From: Micropterix aruncella
Lineage: Eukaryota; Arthropoda; Insecta; Lepidoptera; Micropterigidae
NCBI GenBank assembly: GCA_944548615.1
Contig: OX155967.1
Coordinates: 5,429,281-5,493,280, forward strand
Direction: 5' to 3'
DNA length: 64,000 nucleotides
The notes under the pieces are model-generated. The model was not told the DNA's origin and did not search any database. It saw only the letters and a program-made list of their open reading frames with translations. The position numbers were made by a program, and so were the translations under genes. Positions 21,661 through 34,085 of this stretch are shown here, one piece after another; the first letter of the stretch is position 1, and each line of letters starts with the position of its first letter.

Positions 21661-21899
21661 ATCCAGCCCAAGTAAAAAAAAAACATGGAAAAATGGCCAT
21701 CTGAACCAGGCCATCTTAATAACGATTTTAAAATGTAACATGGTCTGTAATGATATATTACTTCTGGATCCGCATAAATGGTTCGATAAATCTTGAAATG
21801 CAGGAATTCTGTTCGTTTGCATTCTTTCGCATTATGCATTCTGCTAAAGCATCTGAACCTGATTAATTCATCGATGATTTAATTAATGTAATTACGTTT

Positions 21900-22020
21900 A
21901 TTAACTACGTAATAATTTAAGCCTGATCTTACATTGTAAGGCTCTTCTTCGATTCCCGGCTGAGTAACCTTTTCTCGTTGTACCAATACAATAAAATACA
22001 ATACAATTTAGTTCTGCTCC
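21900..22020 (+). repeat. Degenerate tRNA-derived SINE fragment
   Basis: GCCTGATCTTACATTGTAAG then TCTTCGATTCCCGGCTGAG resembles the anticodon-loop-to-B-box part of the SINE at 24640-24714. The B box is damaged (CTTCGATTCCC). Confidence 0.45.
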
Positions 22021-22344
22021 AGTAGGTAGGCTTCCTACACTTAGATGCGTCTTTGCCTCTAAAATTTTAAATAATGTAATTAATTAAAGAATATTAACTA
22101 TAATGATATAGTTGTGGCAATATAAATTAATTTTAGTAAATTATAATTGGTTTGAAAACCATTGATAAATATAAAATAATTCAATAATCAAAATTGCTGA
22201 TCAAAAAAAATGCTCAATGTCTGTAGTCATAATTATCAAGGTAATAATATGATGACAATATCAACATCATGAAGACAGATAAGCGAATACTAAAAATATC
22301 TAAATTTAAATTAATTGTCAAATCTAGCAATATAGCCGTCGTCG

Positions 22345-22617
22345 ACAGTTGGGTGGTGTCGACTATAACGAGCGAACCCGTCTTCCCAGGGTATTATAAC
22401 GATATGAGATCGTTTTTTTCAGCCGTGGGATAAGCGTAGAAGACTTAGACAATGACAATCCACTGTTTAGCTCCGCCAACTAGAACCGCGAGAGAACAAC
22501 CCTTACCGCCCGGACCGGGTAGTTAACCCAGCGGGCGGACTAAGCGTCCTCGCTACCAGTTATAGCCAGATTTCTCCGGATTCCTGACCGGTTACAGGCT
22601 CGAAGTCGCTTGCGCTT
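22345..22617 (-). mobile_element. Repeat family A copy, subtype B, truncated
   Basis: It starts TGGGTGGTGTCGACTATAAC and stops inside the element at GAAGTCGCTTGCGCTT, where it directly abuts the 3' end repeat at 22618. Confidence 0.7.
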
Positions 22618-22680
22618 GTCATATGACAATAAACCCGCCCATTGTGACATTTTCACAATAAAGAGTATAAACAAACAAAC
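22618..22680 (+). repeat. LINE/SINE 3' end
   Basis: GTCATATGACAATAAACCCG, CCCATTGTGACATTTTCACAA and TAAAGAGTATAAACAAAC match the 3' ends at 57364-57430 (+), and at 21598, 24462 and 33250 (-). A short palindrome (TTGTGA...TCACAA) precedes AATAAAGAG. Confidence 0.65.
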
Positions 22681-22872
22681 AAGTGGAATTGTTTGTTAGG
22701 GTTTTCCAAAGAAACAAAAAGGTAATTCGGAATTAATTGCTAAGTTACTAAACAGTCCAATGTATTAAAAGTGTAAATAAAAAGTAAATAGATCAACAAA
22801 AAATAACAATAAATAAATTTATGAATATGTATATTAATATGGTAATTAAAGAATTAATAAATAAATAGAGAG

Positions 22873-23106
<234 letters not shown>

Positions 23107-23127
23107 ATATTTGATTGGTTTTTTGTA

Positions 23128-24461
<1,334 letters not shown>

Positions 24462-24525
24462 ATTTCTATTCTTTATTTGTAAAATTTCTCAATGGGTGGG
24501 TTTATAGTCATTTGACAATCTTTTA
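24462..24525 (-). repeat. LINE/SINE 3' end, reverse
   Basis: CTTTATTTGTAAAATTTCTC, AATGGGTGGGTTTATAGTCAT and TTGACAATCTTTTACA are the reverse of the 3' end at 22618. Confidence 0.6.
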
Positions 24526-24639
24526 CAACCTGCCATACTATAACGTGTTTATATGTATGCGTGCGTGGGACATGTGTATTTTATTATTGTATTTGAACTA
24601 CAGTATTGAAAATACAATTCCTTAATCCGTTAATTTGAT

Positions 24640-24714
24640 CCTAACGGAAAATGGTGGCCCAGACGGGAATCGAACCTGGGACCTTACAATGTAAAATCAG
24701 GCGAACTAACAACT
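24640..24714 (-). repeat. tRNA-derived SINE fragment
   Basis: On the minus strand CTGATTTTACATTGTAAGG is followed by CAGGTTCGATTCCCGTCTGG. This contains a perfect Pol III B box (GGTTCGATTCC) in tRNA-like context. The A-box half is missing (5' truncation). The 3' side continues GCCACCATTTTCCGTTAGG. Confidence 0.7.
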
Positions 24715-24720
24715 ATGAAA

Positions 24721-25370
24721 ATAATAATAATAATAAAAAACTCTTTATTTCAAAATAAAAAAAGGCGAGCTTATTGCCTTGCGGCAATGTCTATCAGCTA
24801 ACATATAGCTTAAGTTTATAATATAATTTGTTACGTTGGCTACACAAAAGAATACTAAAAATTAAAGTGATTAGAAAAAAAAGAAACAGACAGAAAACGA
24901 AAAAGAAGAAGATATAATAAAAGGAAAACAAATTGCTAAAATTAAATAAGGACGCAGAGAAAAGGAAGGAGAGGAGGGAAGAAAAAGGAAGCGAAAAGGA
25001 GGGGGGAAGAGGAGGGTTGGCTGGTTTATGGTTTTAGGATTATATGCTCCTTGAGCCTGGCCTTGAACGAGGAAATGCTGGGGGCTGTTCTAATATTATT
25101 CGGTAAAGCATTCCAGAGTCGTGCAGCTTCCACGGAGAAGGAGTACGAAAAAAAGTCGCTGCTATGACCAGGGATGGATAACAGGTTATTGCCCTCTGAT
25201 CTCAGGGGACGGCCGTGCTCCGATAGCTCGGTGAACCTATCGGCAAGATAAAGCGGCACGCCATTCGCGAGGATTCTATATAAGAGGCAGAGAGTTCTAA
25301 CCTGTCTCGTCTCCCTGGTGGTAAGCCACTGCAGTTCATGCAGTAGTTCATGCCACCAGTAGTTCATTCA
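24721..25370 (-). mobile_element. LINE C-terminal relic, intact last exon of ORF2 end
   Basis: The frame 25026-25367 (113 codons, minus) reads ETRQVRTLCLLYRILANGVP, ELSEHGRPLRS, SFSVEAARLWNALPNNIRTA and SSFKARLKEHI, the extreme C-terminus of Jockey/CR1-like proteins. The 3' untranslated region is purine-rich on the opposite strand. It ends with a hairpin (ATTGCCGCAAGGCAAT), AAGCTCGCC, AATAAAGAG and a (TTA)n tail at 24721-24735. It is 5'-truncated near 25370. Confidence 0.85.
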
Positions 25371-25486
25371 GCAGCTAATGCCGAAGCCATCGTCAAAATT
25401 CGAGATTTAGCTTTATCGTATAATATCTTTTTCTATTATTACGACATAACAGGCCTTTTTGCTGTAATAAGCATCATGTCTGTACT

Positions 25487-25956
25487 ACAACTAGGGTTGT
25501 CGACTACAGCGGGCTAGCCCGTCACGTCAGGAAGTTTTAACGATTAGTCGTTCTATCTCCCTGGAGTGAGCGCAGAAGACTTGGACAATATAGTCCACCG
25601 TCTAGCTCCGCCACAAACCCGTAAGAGGCCAACGCCTTAACCGCGAGATAGCCAGGAATGTTACCCAGCGGGCTTACACTCACGCCCTTACTTCCAATTG
25701 TGACCAGATTACTCCAGTCTCTCGATTGGTCACGAGTTCGAGGTCGCTTGCGCGGTCCTCTCCCTTACGAAGCGGTGAAACGGCATATACCGAATCTATC
25801 GCGGACCACAGTGTCCTTTGCCCGGCTGTTCACCCAGGATCGGGTAGCCGATGGTCGTTTCAAGAGCAGTCGCCGTAAGGTCCGCAACCACCCCCGCTCT
25901 ATAGGAAACAGTACTGCTTCCAGACTCCCCCGACTGTTAGTCAGAGTGCACAATCG
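25487..25956 (-). mobile_element. Repeat family A, 5'-truncated, with 11-bp target duplication
   Basis: The direct repeat ATGTCTGTACT lies on both sides (25476-25486 and 25957-25967). Read in family orientation (minus strand) the element starts mid-head at CGATTGTGCACTCTGAC and runs to the constant tail GTCGACAACCCTAGTTGT. A constant 3' end, a variable 5' start and a long target duplication point to target-primed reverse transcription. There is no poly(A) or simple-repeat tail. Confidence 0.9.
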
Positions 25957-25967
25957 ATGTCTGTACT

Positions 25968-26287
25968 GCTGCGTTCGATAGCCTAACTTGCTGGATATGT
26001 ACCAAATACTGTAGGGTACATGTCATATCGTGTTGCCAAGCCTACCAAATCTATTGCCCTCTACATTACATCGATACAAGTATACGATTTCTTTCAAATT
26101 TCGGTTGCTGGAAGATCCCACCCACGTGGGACGAGACTGAGACGGTCCACGGTATACCCATGGCTATTCAAGATGATACCAGCAGGCGTATCGCTTAAAG
26201 CATTCGAATTGTATTTACTTTAGCATCCAGCACATTTAAATTCAGATCAGAGAGTTTTTTTGGGAATTGGTAGAAAAGACTTACAGA
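25968..26287. other. No gene seen
   Basis: GGAAGATCCCACCCACGTGGGA at about 26113 contains a small palindrome. A 67-codon frame at 26020-26223 has no recognised motif. Confidence 0.35.
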
Positions 26288-26587
26288 GTTAAAACAGGAT
26301 GAATTTCTGCATTCCACAAAATCATTAGTGGGAATGTATAAAATTTAAATTTGTTACAGAAACAAGGTGTTATGGCAAATTTATGCATAAGCAGGGAAAC
26401 CCACCGGGCTCCTTATTTATAAAAAGAAGAATATTATAGTTAATATTTTTCTTTTTATAAATAAGGAGTCCTGTTGGTAATCCTACTTATGCATAAGTTT
26501 GCTATGACATATTGTTTCTGTAACAAATTTAAACTTTATATATCCCCCCTTATGATTTTGGAGACTGCAGAAATTCATCCTGTTTTA
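26288..26587. mobile_element. Foldback MITE, arms about 140 bp
   Basis: AAAACAGGATGAATTTCTGC at the left pairs with GCAGAAATTCATCCTGTTTT at the right. The pairing continues through TTGTTACAGAAACAA, TTATGCATAAG and CTCCTTATTTATAAAAAGAA with several mismatches, meeting at about 26435. It is non-coding. Confidence 0.85.
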
Positions 26588-26595
26588 TCTGTATG

Positions 26596-26645
26596 TTAAA
26601 ACAGGATGAATGTATTCTCAGGCTATAGTTAGCCTGAGAATACAT
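26596..26645. repeat. Second copy of the MITE end plus perfect hairpin
   Basis: GTTAAAACAGGATGAAT repeats the outer end of the foldback just to its left. It is followed by AATGTATTCTCAGGCTA-TAGT-TAGCCTGAGAATACATT, a perfect 17-bp stem with a 4-nt loop. Confidence 0.8.
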
Positions 26646-26749
26646 TTTGAAATACCGAATTTATGCAAAAGCTAATATGTTATACAGAAATGCAAAACAT
26701 ACAATGATATAAATAACCATAATATAAGGTTTAAAATTTACTCAATGCT

Positions 26750-27270
26750 GCCCAAAGTAAATTTAACACAGTATCAGATTAAGGGAGCTAATGACCCTCC
26801 AACCCCCCACCCCCCTCCCTCGATAAACCAACCCCACTTGCGCGCCAATTCGTAGTATATTTGTAGTATTTTGCGTGGTATTAAAATGCAAATTTTTCAA
26901 AAATTACGTAGTATTTTCTTAAATATGGGGGAATTTAAATATTATTTGAGTCCCTTGAATACGAGATAATCCAACCAAATGATTTCATTTTAACAAGGCA
27001 TCTGTTCACCGAATTTCAAGTCTCTAAGTCAAATATTTTAAGATTGAAGCATGATTAGCGCGCATCTTTTCAACTCTTGCCATGACCAAACAATGCCTGT
27101 ATGAAAAATTTCAGCTCAATCAGATGAAGCGTTTGGTCGATATCGTCGAGGAATGCACACAGAAACACACACACACACACATACAGACCCACAGACACAC
27201 AGACACACACAGAGTTATTCAGAGAGATACACACGCAGACTCAAGGACAGACTTCAGTCTGAAAATGGTC
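26750..27270 (+). repeat. Dispersed repeat C, long copy, part 1
   Basis: It contains ATTTCAGCTCAATCAGATGA, GTCGATATCGTCGAGGAAT, (CA)n at 27168-27215 and ACTTCAGTCTGAAAATGGTC. It is interrupted at a TTAA by a MITE and continues at 27542. A C-rich run occurs at about 26800-26818. Confidence 0.6.
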
Positions 27271-27541
27271 TTAACCCTTCAGGCCTCGGCCCCTCAGCCG
27301 ATTGACAAGTTGATGTCCCAAAAAAATTTAGTAAAAATTAGTAAAAAAAAAATAATTATGACACTGTCTCACCAAAACATTAATTACTGCTAAACCACTG
27401 TATCCATAATTAAAATAAAAAATAATAACATAATAAAACATAATGAAATAAAACAAATTAAATTAAAATAAAATTAAAACGGGGCCGTCACGCTGAATCG
27501 TGTTTTGGCCGATATCGGCTAATCGGCGCTCTAGGGGTTAA
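27271..27541. mobile_element. piggyBac-type MITE, copy 1
   Basis: TTAA target duplications lie at 27271-27274 and 27538-27541. The ends are CCCTTCAGGCC (left) and CTCTAGGGG (right; reverse complement CCCCTAGAG), with subterminal CCGATATCGG on the right. The same element in the opposite orientation lies at 32287-32545. It is AT-rich in the middle with no coding capacity. The TTAA target and CCCTT/CCCCT ends fit the piggyBac superfamily. Confidence 0.85.
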
Positions 27542-27655
27542 GTGGGGGGGCAGGGGGGGAGTGAGAGGTCAAGATGTGTATATCCGTCGCCATCTCGATT
27601 TGTTTTAGCGCATTCACAATACTTTCTCTCCGCCAGGAAAGTAAAGATTGTTCCT
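27542..27655 (+). repeat. Dispersed repeat C, part 2
   Basis: A G-rich run (27544-27560), then GTCGCCATCTCGATTTGTTTTAG and GCGCATTCACAATACTTTC, matches the end of the copy at 13700-13820. Confidence 0.65.
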
Positions 27656-27924
27656 TTCGTCTGCTTTATATAGTACCCCCTGAGAGTGATGCGTTCCTCA
27701 AGCCTTCGCTAATGTTTATGTAGGTGTTTTATAGAGGCGGACGACCGAAAGGGACGGCGAGAGTGCTTCCGCCCTGCTCTAGTACACGTGTGTGACCCTA
27801 GGCACGTGCAAGAGGTGCTTCATCTCTCCCTCCAACGCAGCCGAGGGTTTCCGATTTCACTAGACCAATGCAAAGCAGGCACTGCGTACAAACCTCCAAA
27901 CATTTCAGACTGATATGATAGGTT

Positions 27925-28060
27925 AGCTGTAAAATATTGCCTGCAGGCAATAAGCTCGCCTTTTCTTATGTATAAATTATATAGTGTATTAAATTGCACA
28001 ACGTCGTACTTTACTTTTATCAACCAGGATTTTACTAAAAAACGCAACGTGCAGATGACA
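27925..28060 (+). repeat. LINE 3' end plus fragment of the AAACGCAACGTG repeat
   Basis: GGTTAGCTGTAAAATATTGCC, hairpin TTGCCTGCAGGCAA and TAAGCTCGCCTTTTCTTATG are the 3' end motif of the LINE group at 24721. ATTTTACTAAAAAACGCAACG follows at about 28030. Confidence 0.6.
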
Positions 28061-28751
28061 CGCTAAGAAAAATATAACGATTGAAAACACGGAAAATGTT
28101 TCAACAAGGATTACGTATATAACTCAGATGGTGGTCCATACGTATTAATTAACATGACGCGTAACGGTGTTGGCGTGACGGTAGTATCCGTATCGTAATA
28201 AACAAGTAAATATATTAAAAGTACGTTCCATAACCGTTGGTTAGCCGAGAAATAAAAAATAGGTTGTGTCAACCCAAGTCTTTCCCGACAAGTAGCCAAT
28301 GTCTAATTACATCTGAATATTAATTTCATAAAAAAAATGATGAGCACACTCTCTCGGCTGTCGGTAGAACTCGGCTGGTCCCAAGTCCCATTGCGACCCC
28401 TCAGGCGGTTCGGTTTGTTTCTCAGCTAGCCTCGGGCGGCTCGGCGGTAATATTAATAAAAGCCGACCGCCTGTCAGATAATTGATCCACAGACACACCG
28501 ATGTTTTGTTTTTTTGTCCCACCCTTGTAGCTTGGATGTAAGTGCCATTAAGCCTTTCGTCCAAAATAGCCTTCTCAACCCTTTAATGACAATGTGTCCT
28601 ATAACTTCAAAATCCTTTTAAAAAATTAACGAATACGTACAAATAATTTATAAACCATTTTTTTCCATTTTATTAAGTCATTAAAAACTTGATATTAACA
28701 AAAAAATACATTATAGTTGTTTTTTATTGTATTACCTAACTCTGGTGAATT

Positions 28752-28757
<6 letters not shown>
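28061..28757. other. Spacer with short dispersed repeat
   Basis: 28235-28300 repeats 13250-13335. A minus-strand 85-codon frame at 28307-28564 lies in the only GC-rich part and has no recognised motif. Confidence 0.4.

Positions 28758-28824
<67 letters not shown>
28758..28824. repeat. (TA)n microsatellite, about 67 bp
   Basis: Pure TA repeat left of the second palindrome. Confidence 0.97.
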
Positions 28825-28827
<3 letters not shown>

Positions 28828-28845
28828 AAAATTATTTTCAATAAT

Positions 28846-29991
<1,146 letters not shown>

Positions 29992-30305
29992 CAGGGCCGG
30001 ATTTAGAGGTCTAGAGGCCCTGGGGCAACAAAGGAGTTAACGCCCCTTGTTGAGGAAGAAAGATAACGGTTGAAACAAATTTTAATATTCTATTGTTTCT
30101 GATTGTTTCTGATGTTTATGATTTCTAATGAATCGTTTTTTTGAATATTTAATAATAATATAATCATGTTTGCACAAAGTACTGTAGGTAAAGGTAAAAC
30201 AGCGAAAAAAGTATCAAAGGAAAAGTTGTTTACTAGTGTTTACTAGTTTACTCTACGGAAGTCTCTATTGTGGGGGATGCCCCCCCCCCCCCAAATCTGG
30301 CCCTG
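29992..30305. mobile_element. hAT-type MITE with 8-bp target duplication
   Basis: It starts CAGGGCCGGATTTAGAGG and ends CCAAATCTGGCCCTG, giving a 13-bp terminal inverted repeat with one mismatch. GCTTATGG occurs immediately on both sides (29984-29991 and 30306-30313), the 8-bp duplication expected of hAT transposition. The 314-bp interior has no coding frame. A 14-nt C run lies next to the right end. Confidence 0.93.
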
Positions 30306-30384
30306 GCTTATGGTCCTCAAAAGTTTAACGAAGTTGGCCAATTTCCTGCGAAATGTTCAATATCAATAACCTAATAGGCTATTT

Positions 30385-31203
30385 TTGGACAATAGCTCAA
30401 ATTTAGGAATAATTCAGAACCAAAGACCAACGAGACAAGTTATAGAAAATAGCTTAATAATACCCAGAATGAAAACATCATTTGTACAAAGACATTACTC
30501 TTTCATTGCGCCGAGATTTTACAATCTGATCAATATGGAAATAAAAATGAATTTGACGTTTAGGGAATTCAAAAATAAAGAAATGGTTATCGAATCATAA
30601 CAGACTAACCATACATCAAATGTTAGAAATAATAGTTTAATAACACTTAGGTGCACAAATTATTAACATATTTTCAAACATGTAGGTATGTTGAGTATAT
30701 TTTAACATTGAACTAACAACCAAAAATTATTTGACTTTGTTGTTATATATTATTTTGACAATAAATTGTACTTTTTTTGTATATTACATATAATAAATAT
30801 TAATGACTCTTTCTTTCTATCCTTACATATAACTTTATTTATATTATTTAATCGAATTTTATATTATTGCCGATTATATGTATAATCGAATTGCATTTTA
30901 TTTATTATATTATCTTTTAATATTTTTTAAAATTATTATTATTATTATTTTGAAGACCATATTTTAGGGCAATTTAGTGTTATTAGCTTTTTACTAAAAC
31001 TTTTACATTTGTAAGCAATCAAGCAATCAAGAAAACTTGATTGTAATATTAGAGTTCTGTCCACCCTAGAACGGCCTAGTCCCAGTTGGGTGACAGAATC
31101 AAATAAGCAAAAGGTTAAGGTTTTGCCATTCGGTTTCTGTTATTTTTGTAAGCAAATCAATGTTTTATAAGCGATTCATTCTTAAATAAATGAAATAAAT
31201 GAT
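30385..31203 (+). mobile_element. LINE C-terminal relic and long 3' UTR (group L-B)
   Basis: The frame 30385-30600 reads IPRMKTSFVQRHYSFIAPRF, YNLINMEI and FREFKNKEM before the stop. The 3' UTR carries a set of words shared by at least four other ends: AGGGCAATTTAG, CTAGTCCCAGTTGGGTGACA, GAATCAAATAAGCA and TTCTGTTATTTTTGTAAGC. It ends in AATAAATG-type text at about 31190-31203. It is 5'-truncated. Confidence 0.75.
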
Positions 31204-31454
31204 TTTATGCTCACATTAATTTTGCCTTAATTAAATTGCCTTAATAATTTGCCTTAAATTTACCGTTAATTTTACCTTCTCCTAGAGAATCTGTTGCGAT
31301 TGGTTGTCGTCCTGCCGCTTATATAAGGCTGTGTCGAACGTTTCGTCGGGATAGGAAGCCTTATGACTGGTGGGCGGTGACTCCGCCCCTTCTGGATGCA
31401 CACCAATCGGGTTTTAGCTTAACGCAAGGGTAGCTCATTGGGTTTGAGGCATTT
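31204..31454 (+). other. GC-richer spacer with a TATA-like block
   Basis: CTTATATAAGGCTGTGTCG at about 31318 resembles a TATA promoter region, possibly belonging to the LTR-like element that follows. Support is positional only. Confidence 0.3.
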
Positions 31455-32020
31455 TTATCCCGTAGAATCCTAGCCATCGACATCGATATAGTATTAGCTA
31501 GACATGCCCTCACATACGAATAAGTTGGCTCCACATTCGCTTTGCTCGTAAATCATGCGACAGAGAGAGCGATACATTGAACAGCTAGCGAGAGAATAGC
31601 GCGCCGATATTCTTCGAGGCGGCTCTCACACCGGAAACAGTCGGCTGTCTGCCAGTAGTAGGGGAGAACCGTCCAAAACCGGGTACCTGGGTAAAACCGG
31701 GTAGTATATCTAATTCTCGCATTTGGATTTGAATTCGCGCGCCAAAGCATGCGACCGCGGCGGTTATTTGCAAGCAGTCTGTCAACAAACGAGGGACACA
31801 TTGTGCATGCGTCCATGTGAAGTATATTTTTAGTTTTTACCTTTGCTTGATGTTATTTTCGGAAAGTTTTAAGGGTCAACTATTGCAATACGAAGAAGGC
31901 AAGTCAGGTATTGTGTATATGTTAGAAGAAATCGTATCCTAACCTATCAAAAATGCCATGCATTTGGACTAAATATATTCCGGTTACAATTTTAAAGAAT
32001 GACTCGTGTGCGTGCGGTGG

Positions 32021-32092
32021 GCGGATGGGGCAAAACCGGATGGGGTAAAACCGGATGGGGTAAAACCGGATGGGGTAAAACCGGATAGTACC
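32021..32092 (+). repeat. 17-bp iterons GGATGGGGTAAAACCGG, four units
   Basis: Four consecutive units, the first reading GGGGCAAAACCGG, lie inside the pogo-like element. The core GGGTAAAACCGG also occurs at about 31690 and 32712, and related GGTAGAACCGGGAA at 32663. Confidence 0.85.
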
Positions 32093-32286
32093 CGATTTTG
32101 GACCGATTTTTTTGTACTTCCTGCCGGCTAATTTAACAATTAGTTTTCTATTGTTTTATAGTTCAATAATGCCTCGTAATTACCAAAGAAAAACGAATAG
32201 GCAGTTATGGGAAGTGGAAAACATGGTAAAAGCCATTTTAGAAGTTGCTGGCGGTAAAATGGGCTACAAAATGGCAGCTAATCAGT

Positions 32287-32545
32287 TTAACCCCTAGAGC
32301 CCCGTTTGACCGATATCGGCCAAAACACGACTCAGCGCGACGGCCCCGTTTTAATTTAATTTTAATTTATTTTGTTTTATTTTATTATGTTTTATTATGT
32401 TAATATGTTTTATTTTAATTATGGGTACAGTGGTTTGGCAGTAATTAATGTTTTGATGAGATAGTTTAATTTAACTAATTTTTACAAAAAATTTTTTTTA
32501 CATCAACTTGTCAATCGACTTAGGGGCCGAGGCCTGAAGGGTTAA
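32287..32545. mobile_element. piggyBac-type MITE, copy 2, inside the pogo-like transposase
   Basis: TTAA lies at 32287-32290 and 32542-32545. The ends CCCCTAGAGC and GCCTGAAGGG are those of 27271-27541 in reverse orientation, with CCGATATCGG near the left end. Removing the MITE and one TTAA rejoins the helix-turn-helix frame (NQF to KVPQST), so it inserted after the host transposon had formed. Confidence 0.9.
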
Positions 32546-33249
32546 AGTGCCGCAGAGTACCTACTTTGGAAGATCGTTTAAAAATATATCGTGGATGTCG
32601 AGATAGTGTCATACGTTTAGATTTTTCGATTTTTCGAAAAATCGATTTTTCGTGTCATAAATATTAGTGTGGGGTAGAACCGGGAACAATACCCGATTTT
32701 ACCCAAGTAACGGGGTAAAACCGGAAACGTTAGACGTTTAGATTTTTCAAAAAATTTCTTGTTTATGATTGTTATAGAAGAACTCTTTTATGTTATTTGA
32801 ATGCCATAGTAATACTACAAATAAAGTACGTTTACAATGAATACATATATTTATTAATGTGTACAGGAGCGTAATTTTCCCTTAGGTACCCGGTTTTGGA
32901 CGGTTCTCCCCTACTGGTCGGCTTTCAGTAGTGCTTTTGAAGGGGTCATTTTCGAGCGCGAAAGGCCCATCTAGGATATTATATATCAATGGACATGGAA
33001 GTGAAACTCTCGACGGCATGATTTCAACCCTCGAGAAATTGTTTGTAGGGGATGGTAGTGCGTAGGTAGTGCACGCATATTAATATATAACGGTGGCTTA
33101 TTCAATGAAGGCGACATTTACCGCATATATGCATAATTGCATAAATACGAAGATTAGCTGCCTGCGAATTGTCACAACTTAAAAAGCACCGATCGGCCTT
33201 ATTGGCATTCCAGTGGTTAATGACACGTAGTTTGCGAATTAAAGTTTGT

Positions 33250-33480
33250 TTGCTTGTTTGCTTCTACTCTTTATTGTGAAATTTCACAATGAACTCTTAA
33301 AAACATCTTTTTCTGTTTTTTTTGTAACTTGATCCGTCAAGTAGTTTTTTTTAATCACCGGTGCAGAACAGAAAAATATGTTTTTTTGAGAAAAGAGCGT
33401 TTAAAGTTTTATTTAAAAAACAGTAGTAAGTTTTTTACACTTATAGTAATCTAGAACTATCAACAATTCCAAAGGAAAAA
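33250..33480 (-). repeat. Reverse LINE/SINE 3' end and dispersed repeat
   Basis: CTACTCTTTATTGTGAAATTT-CACAATGAACTC is the reverse of the 22618 3' end. 33300-33480 (GTAGTTTTTTTTAATCACC, CGTTTAAAGTTTTATTTAA) is the reverse of 49680-49800. Confidence 0.55.
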
Positions 33481-33924
33481 TACTCATGGAGAGATTTCAT
33501 CTACGTTTAAAAAAACATGAAAAACAAACAATATACCAGCCGGATTTATTTATACATTGTGGTTTTGTTTTTTGGAGGGATAGATATGGAGATTCATGTA
33601 ATGCTGTCGCTTATTGTCTACCCGTCCACACGTTTCTATGTGTGTGTGCGTGATGCGGGTACGATTAACGCGGAAGGCCGGTCATTCACTCGTCTGACTG
33701 ACCATCTCTTTAGAGACGAAAATGCCGAAATACGGCAGCTTACCATCAAAAGAGCTGACGTCCTTCAAGGCGAGATTTTACGATAGGTGAGAGTAGACGC
33801 GAGGAATTCGGCGTCATTTCAGGCGTTGATGTCTTTTAATGTTACGAAATGAACGTGGAGTTAAATTCTCCAAAAATAGTATATAATATTTAATGTACCT
33901 ACATTTTGGTAAAAAAAGAGTAGA
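33481..33924 (+). other. Spacer with an unidentified 89-codon frame (33517-33786)
   Basis: The frame has a hydrophobic N-terminal third (about residues 9-35) and a charged C-terminal half (RLTDHLFRDENAEIRQLTIK). I do not recognise it. It has no start context or splice signal that separates it from a chance ORF. Confidence 0.25.
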
Positions 33925-34085
33925 AAATATTTTTTCCTGTTCATCCTAGAACAGGATAGTCCCAGTTGGATGACAGAATCAAATAAGTATAAGATTTTCT
34001 ATTCAGTTCCTGTTATTTCTATAAGCAAAAATCACAGTTTTATGGTAATGTAATTAATTTTTAAATAAATTTATAATTAAATTTG
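33925..34085 (+). repeat. LINE group L-B 3' end
   Basis: CATCCTAGAACAGGATAGTC, CCAGTTGGATGACAGAATCAAATAAG and TTCCTGTTATTTCTATAAGC match 31060-31160. Confidence 0.65.

Larger units (their letters stand above)
31661..32911 (+). mobile_element. pogo-like DNA transposon, non-autonomous
   Basis: TA target dinucleotides flank near-identical inverted repeats: GGGGAGAACCGTCCAAAACC at the left and its reverse complement GGTTTTGGACGGTTCTCCCC at the right, extending to about 28 bp (CGGGTACCT). Inside, a plus-strand frame from 32169 starts MPRNYQRKTNRQLW and continues MGYKMAANQF, the psq/CENP-B-type helix-turn-helix that opens pogo-superfamily transposases. The frame is cut by a MITE at 32287-32545. 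After it the reading resumes KVPQSTYFGR, completing the helix. The DDE catalytic domain is absent. Confidence 0.85.
31455..33240 (+). mobile_element. LTR-like family D copy, split by a pogo-like insertion
   Basis: 31480-31658 and 32914-33240 are one repeat interrupted at a TA. The left part matches 21120-21290, and the right part matches 21310-21370 and then 2160-2440. A TTGTAGGGGA purine run precedes TGGTAGTGCG at about 33050. No gag or pol frame is present. Confidence 0.6.

Noticed and set aside
32169..32297. Intact host psq-domain transcription factor
   Set aside because: The frame lies between pogo-type inverted repeats and is cut by a MITE; it is a transposase remnant.
33517..33786. Small membrane protein
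   Set aside because: A hydrophobic start in T-rich DNA is expected by chance; there is no signal that the frame is expressed or conserved.
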